From positions 5,101,501 through 5,165,500 of the forward strand of contig OW203985.1 in the NCBI GenBank assembly GCA_934047225.1: a stretch of 64,000 bases of DNA, read 5' to 3'. Below, in pieces: positions 20,724-31,914 of this stretch (position 1 is the first letter of the stretch; every line of letters starts with the position of its first letter). A program made the translations under genes and the position numbers. The DNA is from Ypsolopha sequella (lineage: Eukaryota; Arthropoda; Insecta; Lepidoptera; Ypsolophidae). The notes under the pieces are model-generated. The model was not told where the DNA came from. It made no database searches and saw only the letters and a program-made list of their open reading frames with translations.

Positions 20724-21300
20724 GGATTCCGTACCTCAGAATGAAAGTTATTTATGGACCGTTTTGTTGTCTGTTGTCTGTCTGTTTGTCAAGACCCTTT
20801 TTCTGTGCTGTACAAAAATCAAGGAGTGGGTAATAACTCTTTTTCGGCGAAACGGAATGAAACCCGCTCCTGGAATTCCATACCTGGTTTGGCAACTATT
20901 GATTGTAATGAACTAGTGATTAAATAAATCAGGCGTCTAACTCTACGCGAAAAAAATCATTGCTCCTTACGTAGTCAATTTCATACAAATATGCTCACCA
21001 TGAAAACCTATACAACGTGTTCAATACAATTCAATTCAGTCAATGGTATAGAACAACTTTTACTATGGAACAAACCCTTTATCTCGAAAAAAAAATTAAC
21101 TGTTTCATAGAAAAATGCAATGCCGCTCGGCTGAAATGTATGGAAGAGCAGTTTTTTTGAGATTTTAGGGTTAGCTCCATAGTAAAAATTGTTCTATACC
21201 ATTGACTTAATAAGCTCTTCAAATATGGTTACACCTTTCTGTTACACCTTGTATAGCGCACTTCCAGGTTGCCTTAGAAACTTGAACTTGAGAAACCTTA
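20724..21300 (+). mobile_element. GGATTCCGTACC element interrupted by a MITE
   Basis: Motif order matches 2506-2790: TCCGTACCTCAGAATGAA, then (GTCT)n, GCTCACCATGAAAACCTA, and after the MITE TTGCCTTAGAAACTTGAA. The uninterrupted copy at 2.5 kb provides the empty site for the MITE. Confidence 0.8.
21009..21255. mobile_element. Fold-back MITE, TA target, copy 2
   Basis: Begins TACAACGTG and ends CACCTTGTA with TA on both sides, inside the previous element. The left arm is partly replaced by an AATTC-rich stretch. The core (CATAGAAAAATGCAATGCCG) matches copies 1 and 3. Confidence 0.88.
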
Positions 21301-21413
21301 GGTTATCAGATTGTGTCTCATTTAAAACCGTGAGACTGTGATAATTATTGATAATTATGTAAAATTATCTTCTATATTTATTTTTGTTAATTTATGTATT
21401 TATAAAAGTATAT

Positions 21414-21800
21414 TTTCAATGCATGTGCTCGTAAAGGCCCAATTTTATGCATCAAAACCGAACAGAAAGTCGATTATTTTGCCCTAGGGCTTTATTATTA
21501 TTTTTTTTTATTCATTTACAATGGTTGGCTAACCTGCAGCCTTTCCTGTGTACCATAGACGTTATACTTTTTTTTCCACTGTTTAACGGCTCTGGATACA
21601 GTCCTTTTGAGCCAATTATAATTTAAAGTTCACAAGATTATATTTGTTTTCATTTCCTCACACTATGCATTGAAAAATGTAGTATGATACACGGGCGTAA
21701 AAGCAATAAATTACTCGGTTACGTTTAAAACACTCGCTACGCTCGTGTTTTAAATCGTCCTCGTAATTTATTCCTTTGCGCCCTTGTAGCATAAACTACT
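21414..21800 (+). repeat. 390-bp dispersed repeat (family 1), copy 2
   Basis: Complete copy with the 3' imperfect stem: GGGCGTAAAAGCAATAAATT pairs with AATTTATTCCTTTGCGCCC around a CACTCGCTACGCTCGTG tip near 21733-21749. Confidence 0.92.
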
Positions 21801-21954
21801 ATTATTATATTCTTCATATTATATTTTTGTGTATATTTATGTATTAGTTTATTAAAGCGTAAGGAATCCCCCATTAATAAGTGTATGTAATTTACTCTTA
21901 TGTTTGATTCCGTGACATTTACACGCTCCTTTCATATTTTTTTTTATATTTTCT

Positions 21955-22095
21955 TTTTACCCAAAGGTTGACTGGAAGATATTGCTATTAGCAATATGTG
22001 CCGTCTTTGTACGGTGTAAAATATTTTTAATGATTTTTTTCATGTGTTTGTGTAAATGTACCCACATTGAACGTAATAAATAAATAAAAATAAAT
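21955..22095 (+). mobile_element. LINE 3' UTR with (AAAT)n tail
   Basis: ACCCAAAGGTTGACTGGAAG, then GCCGTCTTTGTACGG, then AATAAATAAATAAAAATAAA. This is the conserved 3' UTR of CR1/Jockey-like LINEs in this window. No RT sequence is attached. Confidence 0.65.
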
Positions 22096-22445
22096 AGTTA
22101 AATGAAAAAATCATTGCTTTACATTTTGCACTTTAGTCTAAATTCGGCCATTCGATACACGATTGGTAAAGATATATAAAATCAATAATATTGTAAAGAT
22201 ATTAAAGAAAGGCCTAAAGAAAATCTCATCCAAATCATTTCATTTAAGTTATGTTAGGTTTTGAACAGTAAAACTATTACAAAGTATGATACAAAACGGC
22301 CATCATATCAAAAACGCATCCCTCTAATTCCAAAATTATAAATAAAATCACCTCAAAATCACGAGTTTGCTGAGCGGCCTGCTTCCAATGAGAAGGATAG
22401 ACAAGTGTGAAATGAAAGCGTTGGAGCGAAAATATTTCTCTGGAT

Positions 22446-22910
22446 ACCGTAAGACGATTAGTGTCGCTAAATTAGCAGCTCGATGTTTGTCGGTACGAAT
22501 ATCGACAGAAACGACATTGAAATAACGTTCATATCAGCGCGCAATGCAAGGCTGTTATGACGCTCACGGCGTCCTTGATAGGGCGAAATAAGAGAAAATA
22601 ATACGTTTTACATGGACGTGATTGTTCGATTGAATAATCATATGTTATGTTTATAGCTATCAAGTTTACCTTTTAATCAAAGCATTAATAAATTAAATCG
22701 AGCGACCCGCTTAGGAGCAGTAGGGAAATCAAGCCAAAAAACACCATTCTGTTAAATTTTATTCATAGAAGTTTTGGTGGTATGAAAAAGAAAAATGTTG
22801 CATATGTTGTCTTAGATTTACTAAATACATTTTTTTGGATATTTTTAGTTCGGCCATAAACGGGGAGTAGGCTTTAGAAAGTACCCATTTGGCGATGCTA
22901 AGCCCCTTAT
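22446..22910 (+). mobile_element. TTAA-type MITE (family T1), copy 2
   Basis: Same interior as copy 1, with degraded ends (ACCGTAAGACGATTAGTGTC... and ...GGCGATGCTAAGCCCCTTAT). The TTAA has been lost by mutation, so this copy is older than the one at 27 kb. Confidence 0.78.
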
Positions 22911-23235
22911 GTATAAAATCATGTCTAGGAGTAATAAACAACACCGAACGCCTTAACACTTGTTTCGTGCTTACACCGTTATCGTTTTTACATTTTAAAT
23001 TTACATAATAAAGGTTTGACCCTAGATTAACGTCATTGGATTACATGAAAGTTATATTGTCACTCAAAATTACAGTTTGTCATTCTAAGCAGGTAATTTC
23101 TGGTGTTCTATTCTATCCATACTTGAGTAAATTTATTACTTTGAAAGATAATTCTTTTTTTATTTTATTACTCGAGTCACGATAAAACTTTAATAAACAA
23201 TGTACTTTATTTTCAAAAGTAACTACCATAAACAA

Positions 23236-23626
23236 TTTTTCAATGCAAATGCTCGTAAAAGCCCACTTTTTATGCATCAAAACCGAACAGAAAGTCGATT
23301 ATTTTGCCCTAGGGCTTTATTATTATTATTTTTTAAATTTATTTGTAATGGTTGGCTAACCTGCAGCCTTTCCTGTGTACCATAGATGTTATACTTTTTT
23401 TTCCACTGTTTAACGGCTCTGGATACAATCCTTTTGAGCCAATCATATTTAAAGTTCACAAGATTATATTTGTTTTCATTTCCTCACACTATGCAATGAA
23501 AAACGTAGTATGATACACGGGCGTAAAAGCAATAAATTACTCGGTTACGTTTAAAACACTCGCTACGCTCGTGTTTTAAATCGTCCTCGTAATTTATTCC
23601 TTTTTGCCCTTGTAGCATAAACTACT
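23236..23626 (+). repeat. 390-bp dispersed repeat (family 1), copy 3
   Basis: Full-length copy. The hairpin tip CACTCGCTACGCTCGTG is at about 23556-23572. An oppositely oriented copy begins 240 bp further on, so the pair could form a very long stem. Confidence 0.92.
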
Positions 23627-23863
23627 ACACTGGTTACTATAAATTTTAGTCGGCAAAAGATCCGCCCACGCACACCGACAACCAAAAATTCTCACCGGAC
23701 AAATATTATTGAAAAGAAGACACCATGGAAACCAGTCGGTCAAAAGTGATATGCAAAAGGATCAGACAACTCGTCATTGCAACGGGAAAGCTTATCGCCT
23801 ACTTTACAGAGCGGTAACTCTGGGGTAGAACGCTAGCCTCTCTATCTTGAATAAATATATAAT

Positions 23864-24254
23864 AGTAGTTTATGCTACAAGGGCGCAAAGGAATAAATTA
23901 CGAGTACGATTTAAAACACGAGCGTAGCGAGTGTTTTAAACGTAACCGAGTAATTTATTGCTTTTACGCCCGCGTATCATACTACATTTTTCAATGCATA
24001 GTGTGAGGAAATGAAAACAAATATAATCTTGTGAACTTTAAATTATAATTGGCTCAAAAGAACTGTATCCAGAGCCGTTAAACAGTGGAAGAAAAAGTAT
24101 AACGTCTATGGTACACAGGAAAGGCTGCAGGTTAGCCAACCATTGTAAATAAATTAAAAAAAATAATAATAATAAAGCCCTAGGGCAAAATAATCGACTT
24201 TCTGTTCGGTTTTGATGCATAAAAAGTGGGCCTTTACGAGCACATGCATTGAAA
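23864..24254 (-). repeat. 390-bp dispersed repeat (family 1), copy 4, inverted
   Basis: Starts AGTAGTTTATGCTACAAGGG and ends in ...CACATGCATTGAAAA. It abuts the LINE reading frame that begins at about 24258. On the plus strand here the embedded protein-like stretch reads LNYNWLKRTVSRAVKQWKKK. Confidence 0.92.
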
Positions 24255-24257
24255 ATA

Positions 24258-24850
24258 TATAAATTTGTGTTTGCTTTGAGACGCCTAAGGAATACCATAT
24301 CTCAAACAGATGATGCCTACCATGGGTATGTCTCTTCAGTCCTCAACTATGGTTTGATTATGTGGGGGAACTCTGTAGAGGTTAAAAAGACATTTAGGGT
24401 ACAGAAAAAGTGTATACGAGCAATTTGTGGCGCCTGGTATACAGACAGCTGTAAACCACTTGTTAAAAAATTAAATATCCTACCTCTGCCGTGCATGTAC
24501 ATTAAAGAGGTTTGTTTGTGGCACAACATAAGGGCTATTTTGTAAAAAATTCAAACGCTTATGAAAAGCAAACAAGGTATAAAGATAAGCTGTATACGCC
24601 TCAATGTAAATTGGATATATATAGAAGTAATGTTTCTTACATGGCCATAAAAATATTTAATAAACTGCCATTAGAATTTAAGTTTGCCCATAAAAACATT
24701 TAAAAAGAAGATACACAAATGGCTTATAGAAAAATGTTATTACGACGTCAAAGATTATTTGAATGAATATGGTTGTGAATGAATTTTATAATAAAAATAA
24801 TAAATATGATATATAATAATAATAATAATACATGATAAATAAATTTACTT
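24258..24850 (+). pseudogene. CR1/Zenon-like LINE reverse transcriptase C-terminal remnant
   Basis: Reads LNYGLIMWGNSVEVKKTFRV, QKKCIRAICGAWYTDSCKPL and LNILPLPCMYIKEVCLW, then after a frameshift near 24530 YKDKLYTPQCKLDIYRSNVS and FNKLPLEF. After a second frameshift near 24690 it reads KKKIHKWLIEKCYYDVKDYL. This string of motifs is the characteristic C-terminus of lepidopteran CR1/Zenon-like elements. A TAATAATAATAATA tail follows at about 24807-24832. Two frameshifts make it a pseudogene. Confidence 0.88.
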
Positions 24851-25018
24851 CTGTTATATCATGTTAGTTCTTAAGAGTCAATATTTGCATACTATATAAT
24901 ATATTATGGTAAAATGTGCTGTATCCAATAATAAAAAGATGTAATAAGACCTATATGTATTTAAAACGCATGTTTAAGCAAATGAAATTTTACTTTACTT
25001 TACTTTACTTTACTTTGA

Positions 25019-25330
25019 GACTGAGTTTCGATCCCGGGTCGGGCATGCACCAATGAGTTTTTCGGAATTTATTTGTATAGTATTTGTTCTTACTTACCAC
25101 TTGCTGAACGGTGAAGGAAAACATCGTAAGGAAACCTGCATGCCCTGAAAAGCGTGTATTTATGCCTGAAGTACGGCAATAGGGTGCACCACTCATCACG
25201 TTGGGACGTAATAATCGTCGGTGAAACGCGGGTGTACCGAGTGTGGACTGTGACTTGCATTTTCACAGTTCACACTCGGAACGCCTCTGACACCCTCTGG
25301 GGGATTCATATCGTGACGATGTGACGCTTG
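25019..25330 (+). mobile_element. SINE family A, head-truncated
   Basis: Begins at the B box (GTTTCGATCCCGGGTCGGG) after a TTTAC microsatellite at 24990-25016. It carries the body motifs CACTTGCTGAACGGTGAAGG and GTTGGGACGTAATAATCGTC. Confidence 0.85.
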
Positions 25331-25674
25331 TAAAAACGCATGAATTCAAAATTTCAAAATCAACTCCAACATTTCAAAAGTAGGGACAGCATGTTACTAC
25401 TCGTATCTATCTATAACATCCGAATTTAAGGTAGTTGCGTCAGTTTTCATTCCCAAATGCACAACTTATTATTGTTTTAATTTTTTTTATTAACGCTATA
25501 TGGCATTTTAGTTGGTTAAGCTTTTCTAGCAAAGTTGTATTATTTTATATATTACTTTGCTATGGATCCACACAACAACAGCTTTAAAGCATGTTTATAT
25601 TTGTTGTACAGTATCATTCACAATGTAATGCATTAAAGAACATAACATTCCTAAAAAAGCATATTCGCGTAGTA
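25331..25674. other. No recognisable gene
   Basis: Nothing identified. Confidence 0.4.
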
Positions 25675-25765
25675 ATAATAATAATAAACACTTTATTGCT
25701 CACAAAAACACAGACAGATAAGGCGGACTTATTTCTGAAAGAAATGTCTTCCAGTCAACCATAAA
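25675..25765 (-). mobile_element. LINE 3' UTR fragment
   Basis: The minus strand reads GGTTGACTGGAAGACATTTC...GTCCGCCTTATCTGTC and ends GAGCAATAAAGTGTTTATTA. It is the same 3' UTR class as 21955-22095. Confidence 0.6.
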
Positions 25766-26807
25766 TGACAGAGATGAAGAAACATTATACTTGGCTTTTA
25801 AGAGTGATATAAATATGTATGTTACTATAATAAATATAATAGTCAACATACACTTATTAACCTAAAAGTACACCTGACTACCTAACGGTTTAAATAATAA
25901 ACAAATAGTACTAAAATAATATATATATTATATGTATTTAAATATGATACACTAAATAAATACCTACAATACATACATACTGGTAGTTAGAGCTGCTGAG
26001 AGGACAAAAAGTTGAATTTACTATAAATAAATACCATAAATCACATTTATTTAATACATTTTGTTCAAAAATGAGGAAAACAACGTTTGGGAACGAGCCC
26101 TGACTCAACCACCTTAATATCTCCACTAATTAATTATTTACTATAAAGTTATGATGGCAACAAACAAGCCTTTTGAACTTTCAAACTTCGCCTGACCGTT
26201 TCACTGAAATAGTAGGTTCTTCAGAGGCAAACAGGATTACGCGGCGGTGTCCAGTTTTATAGTTACACAAAATATAAACCGCGAATCTTTTAGTAATGCG
26301 CCTTCCTTAACAACGGCAGTCACTTTCTTTTTACTATAAGTATTTCAGATTTTAGGTTTATTTTGATAGGTTTTTATTTTAGGTTTTTGAATGTTATTTA
26401 ATAAAATAATTTTATAATAACAAAAGAAAAGAAGAAAGTAGATGTATTTTTAAGAAAAATAAAATTTAGAACTTAAGCTTCTTCCATTTTACTTGAACAA
26501 ACTAATTTGGGATTTTATTAGAAGCATTTCAACGTAATGTCGAATTTCTGTTATAATCTGCTTATGAAAATTAAGTACCTATCAAAACATATCAAGCCTA
26601 AGGGCCAAAATAAATTGAATATAGTCGATACCTCCTCAATTTATCATCATACATCAGACTGTCAGCTGTTATATCACTTTCATTTCGAAATCTTTTTATA
26701 AAGAATAGGCGGCGAGTTCCTCATAACCAAAGGTTTTTAATATAATTTTAACTTTATTAAAATGTATGTTCACCAAAACCTATTACGTAATAATTGATAT
26801 TGAAAAG
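25766..26807. other. No recognisable gene
   Basis: Long AT-rich stretch. The 62-aa minus frame at 25938-26126 shows no family signal. Confidence 0.4.
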
Positions 26808-26925
26808 CGGGTATACCAATTGTGGATTGCTACTTACATCTGAGACTAAAAATCATAACGACATGAATCCCTGAGGGAGAGTCACAGGCGTGTTCAGTGT
26901 GAACTGTGAAATGCAAGTCACAATA
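26808..26925. repeat. Two SINE family A pieces in opposite orientation
   Basis: 26808-26845 follows the plus-strand SINE body (GCGGGTATACCAATTGTGGA). 26849-26923 follows its minus strand (CATGAATCCCTGAGGGAGA...GTGAACTGTGAAATGCAAGT). The junction indicates rearrangement of one or two SINEs. Confidence 0.6.
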
Positions 26926-27108
26926 ATTCGTTTTAGGTTGATAAAGTTCTGTAGATAAATGGTTGGTTTAGATTGGGATTAGATTGGTTCTATATAGGTG
27001 TATTTTACATTTGAAAGAAGCTATAAACTTCAGTCTGCTAAACAGCGATCGAAACGACAGGCAGTGTAACAGATTTTCGCTTTGCAGGTCCTCTATGGAT
27101 GGAATGAA

Positions 27109-27248
27109 GGGATGAAAAAGGCCGCTATGGATGAATCACATTATGATTCAGTTCTAATGCCGTCTCTTTTGCACGCGTGAAAAAACTGTGACTCTATTCT
27201 ACTTTCAAATCATTTTATGATTCACCCAAGTCGGCCTTTTTAGATCCC
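27109..27248. repeat. Short inverted-repeat element (about 140 bp)
   Basis: GGGATGAAAAAGGCCG and CGGCCTTTTTAGATCCC are inverted ends. Adjacent blocks (GGATGAATCACATTATG and CATTTTATGATTCACCC) also pair. Confidence 0.65.
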
Positions 27249-27257
27249 CTGATCTGC

Positions 27258-27720
27258 TTAAGGGCCTTACTATTGCCAAATGGGTACTTTCTAAAGCCTA
27301 CTCCTAGTTTATGGCCAAACCAAAAATAATGAAAAAATGTATTATGAGTAATCAACTCTTAGACAACATATGCAACATTTTTCTTTTTCATACCACCAAA
27401 ACTTCTACATGAATTTGTTCTTTTACTGAATGGTGTTTTTTGACCTCAAATTCCCTACTGCTCCTGAGTGGCTTAGCCGATTGAATTCATCTATGCTTTG
27501 ATAAATAGATAAACCTTATAGCTATAAACTATTCAATCGAGTAATCGCGTCCAAATGAAAAGTATAATTTTCTCCTATTTCGCCCTATCAAGAACGCAGC
27601 GAGCATCGTAACAGCCACTATGCATTGCGCGCTGATATGAACGTTATTTCAATGTCGTTTCCGTTGTTATTTGTAGTGACAAATATCGAGCTGCTAATTT
27701 GGCGATGGTAATCGCCTTAA
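27258..27720 (-). mobile_element. TTAA-flanked MITE (family T1), best-preserved copy
   Basis: Begins TTAAGGGCCTTACTATTGCC and ends GGCGATGGTAATCGCCTTAA. Both ends carry TTAA and the outer 28 bp form imperfect inverted repeats that converge on GCCAAAT. 463 bp without coding sequence. Confidence 0.88.
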
Positions 27721-29439
27721 TACGTTGTTTTATGTTATTTTTAATTGTATGTATTATATTGAAAACAAATAAAGAAAATTGATAACTGAACGGGTTAAGG
27801 TGTATTTTGACTTCTCTACCTACGTAAATTCGCTATAAACTTTTATTGTTTTACGAGTAGATAACAATGGCAATTCGGTTCGAATTTCCAAATACGTAAT
27901 AAATAGTAATTGTGTTTGTCTACACTAGATAACACGCATGTTACACAAGAATGCTTAACCCGAGAACAACTTGGAGAGATAATCCCGGGTTTACGTCATG
28001 AATAGGGTCATGACTTGGAAATTTGAAAAATATTTACGATAAGCCGGTCATTTAAAAAAGTCCGGACATTTTAGTCACAAAATCCCTATCTCGACAATCC
28101 CTTTATCACAGTGAAAGTTTGTTGGTTTGTTCGATTATTGGTTTATTACCTAAGATCTTGAAAACTATTTTATAGAGTACGTCCTAGATTAACATTAGGC
28201 GATTTTCTTTCCTGAGATGTAGATATTTTCTGGGTGTAAATTCATTTAAACAGCTGCCGTTAAGGGTCAATGATAATTAAACTTGAACACGGGCTTGGTA
28301 TGTTACTGGTATTTTGTTGATTCTTACTACGGAGGTAGCGTTGGGTCCATACTACTGCCAAAAATTACAGAAAATTGGACAGATCCATAGAGAGGACCCA
28401 ATACCACGCTGGCAATATAATGTTAATTATACAATTCTTTCTTTTATTTTTATGTAAGTTTTTGCGAAAACTAAACATTAATTATTAAATTAATAGAATA
28501 AAATAGAATTATTTATTTATTTAAGATATTTGTTACAAACATTTTAGATACTCTTATGTGGCTTGAAACATGGAAATATATAATTTATTGAAAAAGGCGT
28601 TACTTTGCGGAAGTCCATCATGAATTTTTGGATATATTAATAATGTGCAATATTCCGCTAAACATTTATAACACATTCTCTTACCATGCTATTCAAAATG
28701 CAGCACCGCCTTCCCGCATAAAACATGCACAAGCAAAGTAAGCAGTACGAGCACAAAATAAAGCAATCAAGAAAACTTATCGACACGTGTTTCGCCTCTA
28801 AACGAGCTATCCTCGGGATGTGTTGTCCGCCCGACCGATCGACAGCAAAAAATAGTTTTTTTTTTTTTTTTTTTGGAAATTTGTGGAAATATACATTTAT
28901 CTAGGTCAAAAAACCGCGCAAATAAAAAGCCGGACAAAGTCCGGACGCAAGGCCGAACACTCGGACAGATACGGACGCATGGTAACTCTAGTTACGAATG
29001 AACAAAGCTTTGCGATACCTAAATTATATCCCCTTTAACCTAGATTTCAAAATTGAATACCCAACTTGAAGTTGGGGCTTCGTTTTAGTCTTGGCACAAT
29101 TTCAATACGCCATTCATCGGAGAAACTAAACAAGGTATTTGACGATATCTAGACAAATAATAATAGAGTTTTGGAACGAAGGCTGTTGTTCAAACGGGAG
29201 GTTATTAAAACTAAGTTTCTGAGGCTATTGTTACTATTTGACGTGAACTCGGAAGCTCGGCCACAGATATTAGAAAGTTTTCGGGATGCCAGATTTCTAA
29301 GTCTAAAAGGATTTACCGGAAAACCATTCTTTGAATGAGCGTTTTTCTCTTTGTTTTTTTTTTGTAGTTCTTAGCTTTCCTCCAGATGTCATTGTCCATG
29401 TCACCATAGATAATAGTACATTGTTCACCGAGGGAAGAA
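27721..29439. other. No recognisable gene
   Basis: Contains an imperfect inverted pair at 28333-28412 (GTTGGGTCCATACTACTGCC against GAGGACCCAATACCACGC), a fragment TTATCGACACGTGTTTCGCC with CCTCGGGATGTGTTGTC at 28775-28826 that looks repetitive, a T-run at 28857-28874, and a CCCAACTTGAAGTTGGG hairpin at 29061-29077. No exon was seen. Confidence 0.4.
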
Positions 29440-29560
29440 AGGGGAAGATTACCAACGAGGGTGTAGTTTGAGGCCCGAGGCGAAGCCAAGGGCCTCAATA
29501 CACACGAGTTGGGAATCGCACTTTCTCCCGAGTGATACATAGTGCTTTATATTACACCTG
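29440..29560 (-). repeat. GC-rich hairpin-bearing repeat fragment
   Basis: Contains the palindromic block GAGGCCCGAGGCGAAGCC AAGGGCCTC (29471-29497) in otherwise AT-rich DNA. The open frames across it on the minus strand are probably by-products. The layout (hairpin, then GTACATTGTTC-type end) resembles the other hairpin repeats at 21.7 and 44.6 kb, but the sequence is different. Confidence 0.45.
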
Positions 29561-30264
29561 CGAGGAAATAGTATCATTTTACTTTTAATCAAGATACAAT
29601 AAAAGAAACCGACTGACTCGCGTTCGATTGTCACTTTTTTTTTTTTTTTCATTTTCCCACTAAGTGGAAAGGCAAAGGGATCTTAGCCCATACAGCCATG
29701 TTTGACGTTATAGTTTTTTATGTTTATATGCACTATCCTCTTCTGTTGAGGATCATCTGAAAGGTCTGTCCTGTCTAAGTCACTGTCCTGTCGTTTCCGC
29801 TATAATGATAGCCTTGTAACGCAAATACAACAGGGTTAGAAAAAACACACGAAAAGGCACAGCCCGCACTTTTGTTCCATTGAACAACACACTACACAGG
29901 TTACGTATTACACGTTACGTTACGTTAGTAATGACGTACTTTCTGCATCGTTTTCAACAAAGAAAGAAGGTACTTTCCGAGCAGGTGTAGTATAAAATAT
30001 ATTTAGTAGCAATTAATGTCAAAGTGGTTTTTAGTTTGTTTGGAATCGGTGCAAATTTTGTCTTTGATTCTGTTGCTAAAGAATATGACAGTGCCATCTA
30101 GGAATCTTATTTAACACTAAATTTGACACAAGGAAAAACGCTTATTACGATTTCTCAAATGCACGATTCAACATCACAACATCGAGAAACGATTCGTCGT
30201 TTATTTATCTTATGTTGGGACCTATGACAACATACTTTGCTAGTGTTTATTGGTTTCCTCGAGT

Positions 30265-30475
30265 ACTAATTGGAGGTCGCGGGTTCTAATCCCGTGTTCA
30301 GCTGTGGCTACAATTTGTGACTGAAGTACTGCGATAGGGTTCACCACCAATCACGCGGGACGTTATAATCTTCGTTGAAACGTGGGTGTACAATTATATG
30401 TACTGTGACTTGCATTTCACAGTCCTCACTCGGTAACACCTCTGACACCCCCTCGGACATACATGACGTTATATT
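30265..30475 (+). mobile_element. SINE family A with altered head
   Basis: B box GTCGCGGGTTCTAATCCCG, then body motifs CGCGGGACGTTATAATCTTC and TGTGACTTGCATTTCACAGT. The mid-body is deleted. Confidence 0.8.
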
Positions 30476-30524
30476 TTTTTCTGGTTTTGTCAAAATGGAT
30501 TACACTGAACGCGTTATACATATG

Positions 30525-30916
30525 TTTTCAATGCAAGTGCTCGTAAAGGCCCCCTTTTTATGCATCAAAACCGAACAAAAAGTCGATTATTTTGCCCTAG
30601 GGCTTTATTATTATTTTTTTTTTTTATTTATTTACAATGGTTGGCTAACCTGAAGACTTTCCTGTGTACCATAGATGTTATACTTTTTTTTCCACTGTTT
30701 AACGGCTCTGGATACAGTCCTTTTGAGCCAATTATAATTTAAAGTTCACAAGATTATATTTGTTTTCATTTCCTCACACTATGCATTGAAAAACGTAGTA
30801 TGATACACGGGCGTAAAAGCACTAAATTACTCGGTTACGTGTAAAACACTCGCTACGCTCGTGTTTTAAATCGTCCTCGTAATTGATTCCTTTGCGCCCT
30901 TGTAGCATAAACTACT
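30525..30916 (+). repeat. 390-bp dispersed repeat (family 1), copy 5
   Basis: Full-length copy with the hairpin tip CACTCGCTACGCTCGTG near 30849. It lies directly downstream of the SINE at 30265-30475. Confidence 0.92.
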
Positions 30917-31026
30917 ATTGTGAAACACTGTGTAATAATAGTAATCATATTATCATTTATATAAACCCGCCCTTACCACCTGCTGGTTAGACCAAAAACC
31001 CCCGTTGGTTTAAAATTGTGTTTTTT

Positions 31027-31260
31027 TAGGGTTCCTAAAAAAAACACAATATGTTCGCTAGGGTTCGCTGTCCGTCTGTCTGCATGTCTGTTTTTCACGG
31101 GTCTCTAGCTCATAGACGGAATTAAATAGAAACCTAAAATTTTTATATTTAAGTTGATATCATAAATTCTACGGGCAGTTTGAAAGTGCAAAAAGGTTAA
31201 AACTTTTTGTACAATACTTTTTTATAGTTTTAGTTAGGGTTGCGACGGCAAAAACCGGTA
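31027..31260 (+). mobile_element. GGGTTCC-type element fragment
   Basis: AGGGTTCCTAAAAAAAACAC then GTTCGCTGTCCGTCTGTCTG and CACGGGTCTCTAGCTC, the order found in GGGTTCC elements. The 3' side merges into unassigned sequence. Confidence 0.55.
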
Positions 31261-31508
31261 CAACTTAAAAACGGCTAGACCAAATGGGATGAAAATTTGC
31301 ATGAAGGTGTAGCTGTATATTTGGTTTGGAAAACATGAAAAACCTTTGATGGAAAGAAGGTGTAGATATATATTGCATTAGGCAAACAGAAAAAACATTC
31401 GATGGAGATCCCTAATTTATTTTTTTATTTGTGATCTGTCAAATGTCTGTCTGCGGTATAACTAAACCAAAATATGTCAAAAATATGGAGCAGTCACGTT
31501 ACATTATA

Positions 31509-31914
31509 CAGGGTGATTTGTAATTCAACCTAATCCTTTAAAGGGGTTATACTAGGGATCATTTCCAACAAATAATGCCTATCAACTAGGGGTCGAAAAT
31601 GAAAATTTTTTTCAAGTGAAACACGTCGATATTTCAAAAATTACAAAATAAAAAAGGTTTTCTTTCCACTTAAGACCTTTTAATTCTGAGATTATGGGAA
31701 TTCAGGGCACGTATTTTTTTTATAAATCATCACTCATCTATCATTGATCAGAAATATAATAAATAAGTGCTGTGAAAGTTTGAAAAATAATACAAAAACC
31801 TTCGTAACTCGGAGACCATTCATTTTCGATACCTTGTTGATAGGACTTAATTCGTTGGAAATGATCTCTAGTATAACCCCTTTCAAGGAATAGGTCGAAT
31901 TACCAATCACCCTG
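31509..31914. mobile_element. MITE with CAGGGTGATTTGTAATTC ends, copy 1
   Basis: The left end CAGGGTGATTTGTAATTC and the right end GAATTACCAATCACCCTG are inverted and flanked by TA. Subterminal blocks (AAAGGGGTTATACTAGGGAT and ATGATCTCTAGTATAACCCC) also pair. Copy 2, in reverse orientation, is at 35677-36187. The 126-aa minus frame starting at 32114 merely runs into it. Confidence 0.85.

Noticed and set aside
29313..29652. Minus-strand frames of 75 and 67 aa as a possible exon
   Set aside because: They cross a GC-rich palindrome (GAGGCCC...GGGCCTC) typical of repeats here and have no supported splice sites.
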